NCBI GenBank assembly: GCA_964423615.1
Contig: CAYRFQ010000004.1
Span: 62,001-126,000 of the forward strand
Length of the DNA stretch: 64,000 nt
From: CAYRFQ01 sp964423615
GTDB lineage: Bacteria > Planctomycetota > Planctomycetia > Gemmatales > Gemmataceae
Reading direction: 5' to 3'
The notes under the pieces were generated by a model that was not told the origin of the DNA, did not search any database, and was given only the letters and a program-made list of their open reading frames with translations. Below are positions 10,113 through 18,643 of this stretch, one piece after another. Within the stretch, counting starts at the first letter, position 1. The number at the start of each line of letters is the position of its first letter. The position numbers and the translations under genes were made by a program.

Positions 10113-10241
10113 TGTGGCACACGAGAAAACGAGTTCGTTGGTCGCAATTGTTATTTGGTGCAGAGTGTTGGGAAGAGATAAAATAATTTTACAGAAACGC
10201 AAGAGCAAGTATTGCGTTCTGAGCCATTTTTAATATTCTCA

Positions 10242-11411
10242 TCAACTTCCTGGTAATCCAAAGAGCGACATTCGGAAGAACTCATTTTCCATCTCACTTC
10301 CTTCGATGGCCGCAGCACCTAGCGATTCGGACATGGCTTGGTGTAAGTTCGAACCATTGTGGATTCGGTACATGTTGCCTTCGGTGGTGAAGACCACGTC
10401 TCGGTCTTCCACACGCAAGATGGTGCCAGAGAGCATTACGTCGCCCGTCGGGGACTTGAACGCAAACCGGTCCTTCTCCTTGAGGGAGACGGTCTTGAGA
10501 TCGACGTTCCAGTTGCGAAAACCGGCGTGGAGAGTTTTTCCGTCGGTCAAGTTGTCGATCTTTTCCAATTTGACAAATTTCAAAAATTCGCTGTAGTCAC
10601 GCTTTGGCTGGGTGGGTTCGGTCGATGTCGGAGGACGAGTCTCTTTCTTGGGGACAGTCGGAGGTGCTTCGGTACCACCGTAGAAGATGTTGAGACGGGC
10701 AACGTCCGTGTAATCTCGATCGGTTTTGGGAGCTAGCCTTTTCGTGTCGAGGACTCCCCAAGGAACAAACCCCAAGCCAACGCCGGCCATGACGGTGTGG
10801 TAGATCGCGAAGACGCCTTTCTTGGCATTAGGGCCATCGGGGTCGAGGACCAGAGCTTCGACTTCGAGTTTGACACTTACGTTGCTCGCATCTCCCCCCT
10901 TCTTGTCGGTCGGTTGGAGTCTCACAGATTCAATCCGATGGAGAATGGGTGTTCTGTCGAAATCAGTGAGTAGCTTGACGACATTTTTGTACTCTGTCTC
11001 TCGGATTTGAATTTGGTAAGAATAGGAGGTGTAAACAATCGTTTGTTCACGAGAGTTCGTGTTCGTTCGGATGGTAATGTTTTTCGCTTGCGGTGAGGGT
11101 TGGATCGTTGTGGTTGCTGGATCGATGTTGTTTCGTGCAAGGATCCCTTGCAGGTAACGGTCGTAACCGGCCTTGGCCAGAGCCTTCTGTTTGGGCAGAC
11201 TTCGGAAGGCATATTCTTGAAATTTCTTGCGATCCTCACCGATCTTCTGTATCTCTTCCCACTTCCCTTCGATCTGGTCTTCCAGTGCCTTGAGCTGTCT
11301 CTCTTTCTCCCTCCACGGCTGTATGACGTAGAAAAACACGACACCGAGGAGAGCTATGCCACCACCAGCTAACAAAAGTATCCGAAGTGGGCTTGTTTGT
11401 TGTTGGGCCAC
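10242..11411 (-). CDS. gspM: GspM/PilO-like inner-membrane assembly protein
   Basis: A 389-residue protein with one N-terminal membrane anchor (ILLLAGGGIALLGVVFFYVI) followed by a charged coiled-coil segment (WREKERQLKALEDQIEGKWEEI) and a periplasmic region with a ferredoxin-like strand pattern, the usual PilO/GspM architecture. The C-terminal third (about residues 260-389) is an extra beta-rich domain. GTG start with AGGAG eight bases upstream. Its place directly after the GspL-like gene supports the role of a platform protein that links the cytoplasmic ATPase to the pseudopilus. PilO-type versus GspM-type cannot be separated by eye. Confidence 0.75.
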   Translation of the reverse strand: MAQQQTSPLRILLLAGGGIALLGVVFFYVIQPWREKERQLKALEDQIEGKWEEIQKIGEDRKKFQEYAFRSLPKQKALAKAGYDRYLQGILARNNIDPATTTIQPSPQAKNITIRTNTNSREQTIVYTSYSYQIQIRETEYKNVVKLLTDFDRTPILHRIESVRLQPTDKKGGDASNVSVKLEVEALVLDPDGPNAKKGVFAIYHTVMAGVGLGFVPWGVLDTKRLAPKTDRDYTDVARLNIFYGGTEAPPTVPKKETRPPTSTEPTQPKRDYSEFLKFVKLEKIDNLTDGKTLHAGFRNWNVDLKTVSLKEKDRFAFKSPTGDVMLSGTILRVEDRDVVFTTEGNMYRIHNGSNLHQAMSESLGAAAIEGSEMENEFFRMSLFGLPGS

Positions 11412-11435
11412 GTATGTATCTCCTGAGATAGGAAA

Positions 11436-11510
11436 GAGCGAACAGAAAACCGAATCACGCTCGTATTGTTCTCTGTTCGCTGTTCCCTGTTTGCAATTTC
11501 CTGTTCCCTA
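11436..11510. repeat. Heptamer-type repeat with inverted arms between gspL and gspM
   Basis: GCGAACAGA near 11438 is mirrored by TCTGTTCGC near 11472, followed by further TGTTCCC-type units running into the 3' end of the GspL-like gene. It belongs with the related GGGAACA repeats near 14.8, 50.5 and 61.7 kb. It could fold in the operon mRNA. Confidence 0.65.
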
Positions 11511-13046
11511 CTTCCCCTTTTTCCACTCGGGAACAAAGGCTTGGATGTTGTGCTGATCGTGTGGGCGTTTTTTCATGAACACTCGGACAAGCACTTTGCG
11601 GACCTTCCCACCAGTCCGTGGATCGGAAGCTGGTTCTTCCTTACCTTTCTCGGCGGTATAGTAGTCGTCTTGGTTGAGTTTTTCGATGAACTCTTGGACG
11701 TGAGCAATGTCTGGTGCCAACAACTCCAATTTGGCGGCCACGGGAAATTCGTCTTTCGTGCCCGATTGATTGGCATCGACCTGAATACTTGTGACCCGGA
11801 AGTCGACCTTGTACGGAAAGTAGGCCGTCAAGTTGTACAACTCGTCTGCCCACGGTAACGTTGTGTTGTCCCACTCCAAGACTTTATTGACTTTTTGGCG
11901 TTCCGGCTCGGCAGCCTGAATGCTTGCTTGGATGTCGTTGAGTTCTTGCCTCTTCTTTTTAATGGCCTGGTCTTTGGAAGAGAGGAATTGCTGAACGAAG
12001 AATCCTCCCACGAACAACACAAGGAATACAAGACCCACAGTCACGATGATACTTTCTCGCTTCTTGCCTTGAGTGACTTTGGGCTTTTTTGGTGCCGCGA
12101 AGTTCACGGGAATGGGCTTTTTCTCGCCCTGCAAGTACCCCAGACCGATCAAACCGGTGAAGGCCCCTCGGTCGAGTGAGGGCACGTTGTCTAAAGGTGT
12201 TCCGTCTGCGAGAGTGATTGCTTCACTTGATCCGAGTCCAAACGGGTCAAGCATTTCCACGGGACAGTCGAGTTTTCCCGCGAGTTGGTCTCGCAACACC
12301 GACCCTTCGTTGGCTCCAGCAAGGTAGACTAGTTCGACCGGCCGGGAGGAATTCTTGGTGGAGAAAATCTTGAGCGTTCGACTGACTTCCGACACAAGCG
12401 AATCGCCAACGCCAGTCAAGGCTCGCGACACCAGAATGTCTCGGCCGCACACGACGGTCAGTTCGGCCCAATCTTGGGCCACCGTAATGACGCCGACGGT
12501 GGCATCAGGGGAAGGTGGCTCGAAGGCCACCAAGCCATCCGCTGCGTGAGCCAAACAAGCTGCGACACCAAACGCACGAGGAACGAACGCCTGGATTTTC
12601 AGTCCAGCGGCTTGGCAGATGTTTTGCAGCGACGTAAACCACTCTTTTCGAACGATCGAGACCGTTGCCACGTTCCCGGCGTTCTTCAAGTTGCCATGTC
12701 GAGCGTAGTCGATGATCACGCGGTCGAGAGGTTCCGATAGATCCTTGTTGACCTGAAACTGAACGAGAGCTGGTTCTTGGCTCTCGTCATCGACATTGGG
12801 AAACTTCACTTCCTTGAGAATCACGCGTTCCCGACCAACGCAGGCCAGCACGGGAGCGGCGGCCATTTTGGCTGACTTGAGTTGTTCCTTGAGCTTGGTG
12901 CCGAATTCTTCCGCGGCACCCGGCGCCAGGGTGTGCTGTTGCTCCCAGATGATCGCTTTCTCAACCTGCACCTTACTTCCCTGTACACGCAGCGAGGCCA
13001 GATACATCCGATCGTGGTCCCAATCTATGCCTAGAAACCGAGCCAA
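11508..13046 (-). CDS. gspL: GspL-like protein: PilM actin-like domain fused to PilN-like domain
   Basis: A 512-residue protein. Residues about 1-310 resemble the actin-like fold of PilM/GspL (start MARFLGIDWDHDRMYLASLR, later DWAELTVVCGRDILVSRALTG and ELVYLAGANEGS). A membrane segment (ESIIVTVGLVFLVLFVGGFF) follows, then a coiled coil (KKKRQELNDIQASIQAAEPERQ) and a PilN-like periplasmic domain. This is the layout of GspL, the cytoplasmic/inner-membrane platform that contacts the GspE ATPase. Initiation appears to use TTG at 13046, with GGGAGA about seven bases upstream. An inverted repeat at 13078-13176 separates it from gspK. The C-terminus is encoded partly in a heptamer-type repeat. Confidence 0.8.
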   Translation of the reverse strand: MARFLGIDWDHDRMYLASLRVQGSKVQVEKAIIWEQQHTLAPGAAEEFGTKLKEQLKSAKMAAAPVLACVGRERVILKEVKFPNVDDESQEPALVQFQVNKDLSEPLDRVIIDYARHGNLKNAGNVATVSIVRKEWFTSLQNICQAAGLKIQAFVPRAFGVAACLAHAADGLVAFEPPSPDATVGVITVAQDWAELTVVCGRDILVSRALTGVGDSLVSEVSRTLKIFSTKNSSRPVELVYLAGANEGSVLRDQLAGKLDCPVEMLDPFGLGSSEAITLADGTPLDNVPSLDRGAFTGLIGLGYLQGEKKPIPVNFAAPKKPKVTQGKKRESIIVTVGLVFLVLFVGGFFVQQFLSSKDQAIKKKRQELNDIQASIQAAEPERQKVNKVLEWDNTTLPWADELYNLTAYFPYKVDFRVTSIQVDANQSGTKDEFPVAAKLELLAPDIAHVQEFIEKLNQDDYYTAEKGKEEPASDPRTGGKVRKVLVRVFMKKRPHDQHNIQAFVPEWKKGK

Positions 13047-13077
13047 GGTGATTCTCCCAAAAGAGGGAACAGGGGAT

Positions 13078-13176
13078 TAGGAGTCAAATAATCGAGTCAG
13101 GAACTCATACACAAGGCTCAAATACGTTTCTAAATCAGTTGTCATGTATCTGAGTTCTTGACTCGATTGTCTGACT
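13078..13176. repeat. Long imperfect inverted repeat between gspK and gspL
   Basis: The left arm (about 13078-13112) contains GGAGTCA, TCGAGTCA and GAACTCA; the right arm (about 13145-13176) is its near-complement (TGAGTTC, TGACTCGA, CTGACTCC). The stem is about 33 bp with a few mismatches around a loop of about 32 bases. It lies inside the transcription unit, so it could stabilise mRNA ends or alter gene ratios. No U-run follows, so it is not a simple terminator. Confidence 0.75.
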
Positions 13177-13181
13177 CCTCC

Positions 13182-14858
13182 TTATTCATTTTGACCCAAA
13201 GACGCCCAATCAAACGTTCGTCCAAGGATCGTCATGTCTCGTCGATACAAAATCCGAGGTCTTCCAGCGTTCGTGTCGATCACCGCTTCGATGTGGACGG
13301 CTGGACCACCTTCGAGGAAATGGCCAATGACGTGAACGCGGTACACTTGCGAGCGAGTCGTGATGAATTCTTCCAAGTCCTCGACTTTTTCGATGTCGAT
13401 TTCCGCTTCGGTCGCGATCCAGGCAGGGGATTGCCAGGTCGTCTGTTCCCATTGGTCCGATCCAAGCGGAGGACGTTTAGCGAGAATGGTCTGGAGGTCA
13501 TTCTCTTCGAGTCCGGGAAGCGTCGCGAGGACGGCCTCGGGAGCGGTATTGATGTTGATGCGTGCGGGCAATTCCATCTTGTCTGTGGTGGTCACCGTGT
13601 CGAACAACACAGCCATGTTCTCTCTTTGGCCCTCGGGTGTGTTCAACGGACATGCGTAGGTTTTGGAGGGATCATCTCTTCCGGACCCGGAGACCCGGAC
13701 TTCGGTGTCGATCAGGTCGTAGATCGATCGTATCCGTCCACGAGGCCTACTGCTCGTATCGATCTCAGCCTCACTCGGATCAAGAGTGTTGGCGGGATCG
13801 GTGGTTGCACTCCGTCCACTGTTGATTCGATAGAGGGCGATGTAGTTAGCCAGTTGAGGATTGGTTTCGGCCGACAATCGTTTGTACATGCTATCGAGGT
13901 CTTTTTCGCTCAACAAAATCTTCGGCTTGGCCGTGTTGGTCAGCGTCTTAAACTGGTTAAAAGTGATGTTTTGCTCGCGGCTGTAGATCGTCAAGTACGC
14001 CGACCATCCCATCTGCATCAACGGGTCCTGCTGGATTTGGGCATTTTGCTCCGAGAGTTCGATGAGGCCGTTGCGATTCAAGTCGTTGCCGTAGAGAAGC
14101 TCGGGGGTCACGTCTTGGATGAGTAACAACTCTTCAATGGAATCGAGCGGACCGTTCTTACACGAATACGGAACCTCCATCGCGCCGTAGGTTTCGTTTT
14201 CGGCTCCACCACCTTCCCGGACTTCCGAGTCGGCATCGAGCCAGTCCACAATCTGGGCGGCGATCTGTTCTTCCATCAACGGCAACTTTTTTAACAGTTC
14301 AAACAACTTATCGCCGCTGGGGTCGAGCTTGATCATGGCATTCAAGTTGATCTTACCGGACTCGTCCGTGACACCAAATCGGAAAGCTAAGTTATTTGCG
14401 TTGACCTGGCTGGGAATCGGCGGTGCAATCACACTAAACCGACCTTGGTAGCGCGAGAGTTCGTCGGGAAAGATGGATTTGAGGCGGAAGAAGTCCGGGT
14501 TGTCGTAGACATTGTTGTTCAGGACCGCCTGAACTTGCTCGGGATTGCTCAACAAGGCCGCGACATAGTTAATTCCCGAATCCGCCAGGGCCTTCGCCTG
14601 GGCCACTCGGGCAGCGTTATCCGAAGCTTCGAATTCGGCCATCATCATGTCGGCGTAACGGTAACCGGCTAACGCTAGTACCATCACAAGCACCAACACG
14701 ACTAACAAGACGACGGCCTTACGGCCGGATGGCATGGAATCCGTAGATCGCTCGGCTAAGGCGGCTGAATCAGAGACTTTCTGTTGCTCTCCGTTCCCAG
14801 TTCCCAGTTCCCAGTTCCCAGTGCGTTGTTCGGTATTTCTTTTTGGATGCAGCAGCAT
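13182..14858 (-). CDS. gspK: GspK-like minor pseudopilin
   Basis: A 558-residue protein. The membrane helix (KAVVLLVVLVLVMVLALAGY) is followed by SDNAARVAQAKALADSGINY, the GspK consensus, then a large globular domain with the helix-hairpin-helix-like stretch INTAPEAVLATLPGLEEND. GspK tops the pseudopilus tip with GspI and GspJ. The ATG at 14858 is one base after the gspJ stop, which suggests coupled translation, but the first 41 residues are largely translated from a TGGGAAC heptamer array. The ATG at 14735 (MPSGRKAV) would give the short basic prepilin leader expected of the family, and is an alternative start. Confidence 0.85.
   Translation of the reverse strand: MLLHPKRNTEQRTGNWELGTGNGEQQKVSDSAALAERSTDSMPSGRKAVVLLVVLVLVMVLALAGYRYADMMMAEFEASDNAARVAQAKALADSGINYVAALLSNPEQVQAVLNNNVYDNPDFFRLKSIFPDELSRYQGRFSVIAPPIPSQVNANNLAFRFGVTDESGKINLNAMIKLDPSGDKLFELLKKLPLMEEQIAAQIVDWLDADSEVREGGGAENETYGAMEVPYSCKNGPLDSIEELLLIQDVTPELLYGNDLNRNGLIELSEQNAQIQQDPLMQMGWSAYLTIYSREQNITFNQFKTLTNTAKPKILLSEKDLDSMYKRLSAETNPQLANYIALYRINSGRSATTDPANTLDPSEAEIDTSSRPRGRIRSIYDLIDTEVRVSGSGRDDPSKTYACPLNTPEGQRENMAVLFDTVTTTDKMELPARININTAPEAVLATLPGLEENDLQTILAKRPPLGSDQWEQTTWQSPAWIATEAEIDIEKVEDLEEFITTRSQVYRVHVIGHFLEGGPAVHIEAVIDTNAGRPRILYRRDMTILGRTFDWASLGQNE
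14793..14820. repeat. Heptamer tandem repeat (GTTCCCA)x4
   Basis: Four exact tandem copies of the 7-base unit GTTCCCA (TGGGAAC on the coding strand), inside the 5' end of the gspK reading frame. The unit differs by one base from the TGTTCCC unit found near 50.6 and 61.7 kb. Confidence 0.92.
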
Positions 14859-14859
14859 G

Positions 14860-15894
14860 TTATTCTGACTCCAGAAGCCCTAATCCGAGATCACCAAGGT
14901 CGTCGAGATTGTTACCGTTGGCCGTCGGAATGGCGACGATGTGCTGGAACTGTTGCAATCGGTCTTCGTCTTCGGGTGCCGTCTTGCGATCCCCCAACCT
15001 AAGGGAAATTCGGATCGCAGTAGGCGGCCCGACCGGAACAGGTGCTTCGAGAGCCGGTTGAGTACCGTCCCATTCGATTTGCCAGTCGAGGCCGTCGTAA
15101 TACTCGAATTGGATGCTTCGGACTTCGGGAGCGAGGAGGTATTTTCGCTGCTCGTCGATCGACAAAGTGTTCCAGGGGAAGTCTTCCAAAGTTACTTGCT
15201 CTGTAGGGAGGGGACTTTCCATTCTCGCAAGTCCCAAAGGTCCATTGTTGCCCTGGATCATCCAATAACAAACTCGGCGAACGTCGGGACGCAAACGACC
15301 AAATTCCTCGAGTTCCTTCTCCCTCTTTCGAGGATTCCCGGCGAGCGTCACGTAGAGGGCTACACGGTCGGGTTCTCCCCAGACGCCACTGTTGAACAAG
15401 ACGGTCGATTCGACGCCGCCATCAATGGGGACATCTTCGGGTGGTGGCTCTTCCTCGAGTCCCTCGAGTCCCTCGAGTTCTTCAAGTTCTGCTTCGGGTA
15501 GCAAGCCCTCTGGAAGATCGACAAGGCGAGGGTCAAGCGGGGGAAGGTGGGAGCGAATGTCTTGCCGCAGTCTTTGGAAGAGGCTGCGAGCAACGGATGC
15601 TTGGCGAGTCTGGTCGCGCCCGGCTTCGGTTTGGTTATAAAGCGTGAAGAAGGCAAAATACAAGGCGTAAAGGACAAGCCCCGAGATCGCCAGAGCGATC
15701 AGGACTTCGATCAAGGTGTAACCGTGACGGTCGCAAGGTGATGACGCGAAGACAGCCTTTGTATGCTGCGTTGAGTTTTCTTGCGGAGTTGTGTTGGTAG
15801 CGTCTGCTCGCGAATCGAAGGAATCTTTCAGACGGTTAACGCCGTAACTTGAATTGTCCGAACCAGACATCATGATCGTGTTCTTGCTCATCAC
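14860..15894 (-). CDS. gspJ: GspJ-like minor pseudopilin
   Basis: A 344-residue protein with a type IV prepilin motif, HGYTLIEVLIALAISG: Gly at -1, and Glu at +5 if processed after the Gly. Unusually, the motif is preceded by about 57 residues, compared with 5-10 in most prepilins, so either the leader is long or a start further inside is used. The rest (VARSLFQRLRQDIRSHLPP..., later VRSIQFEYYDGLDWQIEWDG) matches GspJ. It overlaps the end of gspI by four bases, and gspK follows after one base, so the three are co-translated. An acidic Glu/Leu/Glu-rich low-complexity insert lies near residues 135-150. Confidence 0.85.
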   Translation of the reverse strand: MMSKNTIMMSGSDNSSYGVNRLKDSFDSRADATNTTPQENSTQHTKAVFASSPCDRHGYTLIEVLIALAISGLVLYALYFAFFTLYNQTEAGRDQTRQASVARSLFQRLRQDIRSHLPPLDPRLVDLPEGLLPEAELEELEGLEGLEEEPPPEDVPIDGGVESTVLFNSGVWGEPDRVALYVTLAGNPRKREKELEEFGRLRPDVRRVCYWMIQGNNGPLGLARMESPLPTEQVTLEDFPWNTLSIDEQRKYLLAPEVRSIQFEYYDGLDWQIEWDGTQPALEAPVPVGPPTAIRISLRLGDRKTAPEDEDRLQQFQHIVAIPTANGNNLDDLGDLGLGLLESE

Positions 15895-16349
15895 TCTTCC
15901 TCTTCCTCGAGTTCCTCTTCCTCTTCAGGCAACGAGGGAGCCGGATCGAGTGTGCTTCCACGGGCGTCGGGATCAATTACAATTTTCTGCAGTGACACCT
16001 GAAACCATGTGTCGTTGGCTCGTCGTCTCTCGAACGTCACCTTCACCTTGAAGGCCGTGGGTAGATCGCCATCTTGCTCAATCTCGGCAGACCATTGCCA
16101 ACTCGGATCGATCTCATATTCTTGTTTGGCTGTTGATTCGAGAAAAAGGACCCGGGCTTCGAACTCATCCATTTTGGATTGACAGTGTATCATCCCTTCC
16201 TGAGTCCATCGGGCTTCGATGGCTCGGTCTGAACTGAAGGAAATCAATTGACCAATCGCCGCCAGGGAGAACAGAAAGATGACGACGGCGAGAATGACCT
16301 CGATCAGTGACAATCCGTCGCGGTGAGTTGAGACGGTCCGAATTTGCAT
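15891..16349 (-). CDS. gspI: GspI-like minor pseudopilin
   Basis: A 152-residue protein with the prepilin motif RDGLSLIEVILAVVIFLFSL, a 12-residue leader ending in Gly and Glu at +5. It is followed by the short GspI-type globular region (GMIHCQSKMDEFEARV, FKVKVTFERR). The C-terminus ends in a run of glutamates (EEEEELEEEEE). The stop overlaps the gspJ start. GspI nucleates the pseudopilus tip complex with GspJ and GspK. Confidence 0.85.
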   Translation of the reverse strand: MQIRTVSTHRDGLSLIEVILAVVIFLFSLAAIGQLISFSSDRAIEARWTQEGMIHCQSKMDEFEARVLFLESTAKQEYEIDPSWQWSAEIEQDGDLPTAFKVKVTFERRRANDTWFQVSLQKIVIDPDARGSTLDPAPSLPEEEEELEEEEE

Positions 16350-16540
16350 GCGTGTGGGTCTCGAGAGGAAAGGCTAGCGGTTTTGCAAGTCGTGCAGGTA
16401 CGACACAACAAAACCGACCAAGAATTGTGGAATGTGGCCGTTCCATTCAAAAAATAAGGCAGACTCAAACGTCTGCCGTGAAAGAAGCCGTAGGATTGAC
16501 CAGCCTCACCGTTTGCTGGATTGGTGGGCTTCTGGCTCCT

Positions 16541-17077
16541 TTACGATCTCGATGATATCATCGGGTCTTCATCGCCTTCCCACCCGATAGTTTCTGCACG
16601 ACCAGTCGCAGCTCGAAATTCAACCACGACTGCCAGAGATTTTTGAGTTCGAAAGCGAATAGTCGAATCATCAACGCCCGTTCCATCGGCTTGGAAGACG
16701 ACGACTGATGTCCAATCACCACCGCTTCCGAAAGCGGCTCCACTCGAGCAGCAAAAGAACACCGAATCAGGAAGAGTTTGCACCTCCGGGACGGTCGGTT
16801 CTTGTTGTTCGTTCGCCATGGGATTCATTTCGTCGTCGACTATCAGGCGATATTGCCCCGAGTTATCCTTCACCTCCAGGCGATACGCTCGACCTTCTCG
16901 AATGGCTTGGGTGCGTCCCTGTGTAAGAACAGCTTGAACGGCGTCCTTGGCTTCGTCGAGCTTGGAGCCACTCATCATTCCCATCATGACCGGAACGCCA
17001 ACGGCGGCAACGGCCATCAGGATGGCACACACCAGCACCAACTCCATCATTGTGTAGGCAGATCGTTTACGAGTCAC
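16541..17077 (-). CDS. gspH: GspH-like minor pseudopilin
   Basis: A 178-residue protein starting with GTG (MTRKRSAYTMMELVLVCAIL), with GGGGA about six bases upstream. It has a type IV prepilin leader of seven residues with Ala instead of the usual Gly at -1, and Glu at +5. The globular part (VQAVLTQGRTQAIREGRAYRLEV, VVVFQADGTGVDD, VVEFRAATGRAE) fits GspH/FimT. It lies between gspG and gspI, in the standard gsp order. Confidence 0.82.
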   Translation of the reverse strand: MTRKRSAYTMMELVLVCAILMAVAAVGVPVMMGMMSGSKLDEAKDAVQAVLTQGRTQAIREGRAYRLEVKDNSGQYRLIVDDEMNPMANEQQEPTVPEVQTLPDSVFFCCSSGAAFGSGGDWTSVVVFQADGTGVDDSTIRFRTQKSLAVVVEFRAATGRAETIGWEGDEDPMISSRS

Positions 17078-17342
17078 TCTTGGTCCCCAAAGTGCGAGTT
17101 TTTCTGAGACATCAATTCTCTGTCCAATTCCGACTTGTGGTTAGCACATGGACAATTCGTCGGATTCGTTCTTCCGTTGACCATTTAAGTCAAGTAAGTT
17201 TTTCGACTAGCTACAGTAAAAAAATCAGCAGAACACGGATGTAGTTGATCGACTTCACCGGTGTAATGGGCTTAAACTGCATCTCCCGTTTCACTCATTC
17301 CAGCCTGTGGTTCTAACCCAAACGGACAATCCAAACAGACCA

Positions 17343-17771
17343 CTAACCTTTTTGATAGTTGTCGATGGTTGCGCCTTTGGGCGTAGTTGTTGAGATTCTA
17401 GGGAAGCGTTTTCCGGCTGGAACAGCAGGTCCTTCGTACTTGTAAGTACCACCCCAGGGGTCGGTAAGGTAAGAGTTGTCTTCCAAGTAGGGTTCACCCC
17501 CATTTTTCGAGTCGGGGTTGAGCAGGGCTTCCCAATTGGGAGGCCATTGGTTGTTTCGGATGAAATAAGTTTTGCACGCTTTGGTCAAAACTTGCATCTG
17601 TGTTCGTGCGGTGCTTTCTTGCGAGGCTCCGAGTTGACCAAGAAGGTAATAACCACCGACGGCAGCAAGAGCCACGATAATGGCCACTACGACCAACATT
17701 TCCATGAGCGTGAAAGCCGCACGCTTGGAAGCACGATTATTGATTCGAGTGGGCAAGCTAGATCGGAGCAT
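17343..17771 (-). CDS. gspG: GspG-like major pseudopilin
   Basis: A 142-residue protein with prepilin segment KRAAFTLMEMLVVVAIIVAL and the GspG hallmark near the C-terminus, LTDPWGGTYKYEGP, which in the family forms a calcium-stabilised loop. Residue -1 is Ala rather than Gly, as in gspH. The leader is about 19 residues. AAAGGA lies upstream of the ATG. It is the first gene of the minus-strand secretion cluster, so the operon promoter should lie in the gap from 17772 to 18643. Confidence 0.9.
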   Translation of the reverse strand: MLRSSLPTRINNRASKRAAFTLMEMLVVVAIIVALAAVGGYYLLGQLGASQESTARTQMQVLTKACKTYFIRNNQWPPNWEALLNPDSKNGGEPYLEDNSYLTDPWGGTYKYEGPAVPAGKRFPRISTTTPKGATIDNYQKG

Positions 17772-18643
17772 TTGGGTAGTCCTTTCGCAGAATATCGGCT
17801 AATACACCAGCCACAATACCATGAGACCTCATTAAGAGAGGATTAAAGTTTGGTCGTTTGGAAGCAGTTTCGGGCAGTTTTAATGAGTTTTTCATGGTGA
17901 AGATTATTTTGCCTCCACCAGCCCTTTCCGGACGCAGAAAGTCGGTCGTTTCGAGACATCATCGATAAGGTGGGTAAGGATGGTGGAAATTATGCGAGTC
18001 TGTTGGGGTGGTATACACTGAAGCCATGATGACACAGACTATTCACGACCCAAGGTCACTCCGAAACGGTTTCCAAACTGACACAAGCAACCTCTTCTCG
18101 ACTTTCCCTCTGCGGACCGTTGTGCCCGAGGCCAACTGTCCGGTTAACCTACCTGACGACAATTTCTTCTTCGTTAAAATGGAGTCGAAATCATGTTAGT
18201 CGTTAGGGTCCAGCACATCCCTGATGATGGCTGAAATCCTTTCGAAGCGGGATGTTTTCTCTTGAAATGTGTAACCTTTCCGGCGAAGATAAGTTTCGTG
18301 AATATTTATGGAAGAGATAGAATTTCGATTTCTTCATCCCCCTTGGCGTGACTTGCCGTCCAAATTCACCACACCATTACCCATAACTTTCTTGCTGCTT
18401 CGCAAGGTCTCGCAGAGCATTTTTGGCGGAGGTTTTGACGTCGACCTGTCGGAGCAAAACCGACCAGAGAATCTCACACACTTTGCTTCCTCAACGAAGG
18501 GCTCACAGGTCATTTTCGAAGCGAAAACCCGTTGTGAGTTGTCTTGACGACGAGCTAGGTCACGGTAACCATTAATGTTACAGCCAATGTTTTTTTGAAT
18601 AGAAGCACCTTCCTGCTCACCTTAAAAATAAACGAGTTGCGCC
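17772..18643. other. Divergent intergenic region between gspG and resB
   Basis: About 870 bases separating two divergent transcription units, so it should hold both promoters. Short plus-strand open frames at 18008-18199 and 18308-18547 lack ribosome sites and recognisable motifs, and I do not call them genes. No hairpin stands out. Confidence 0.5.
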
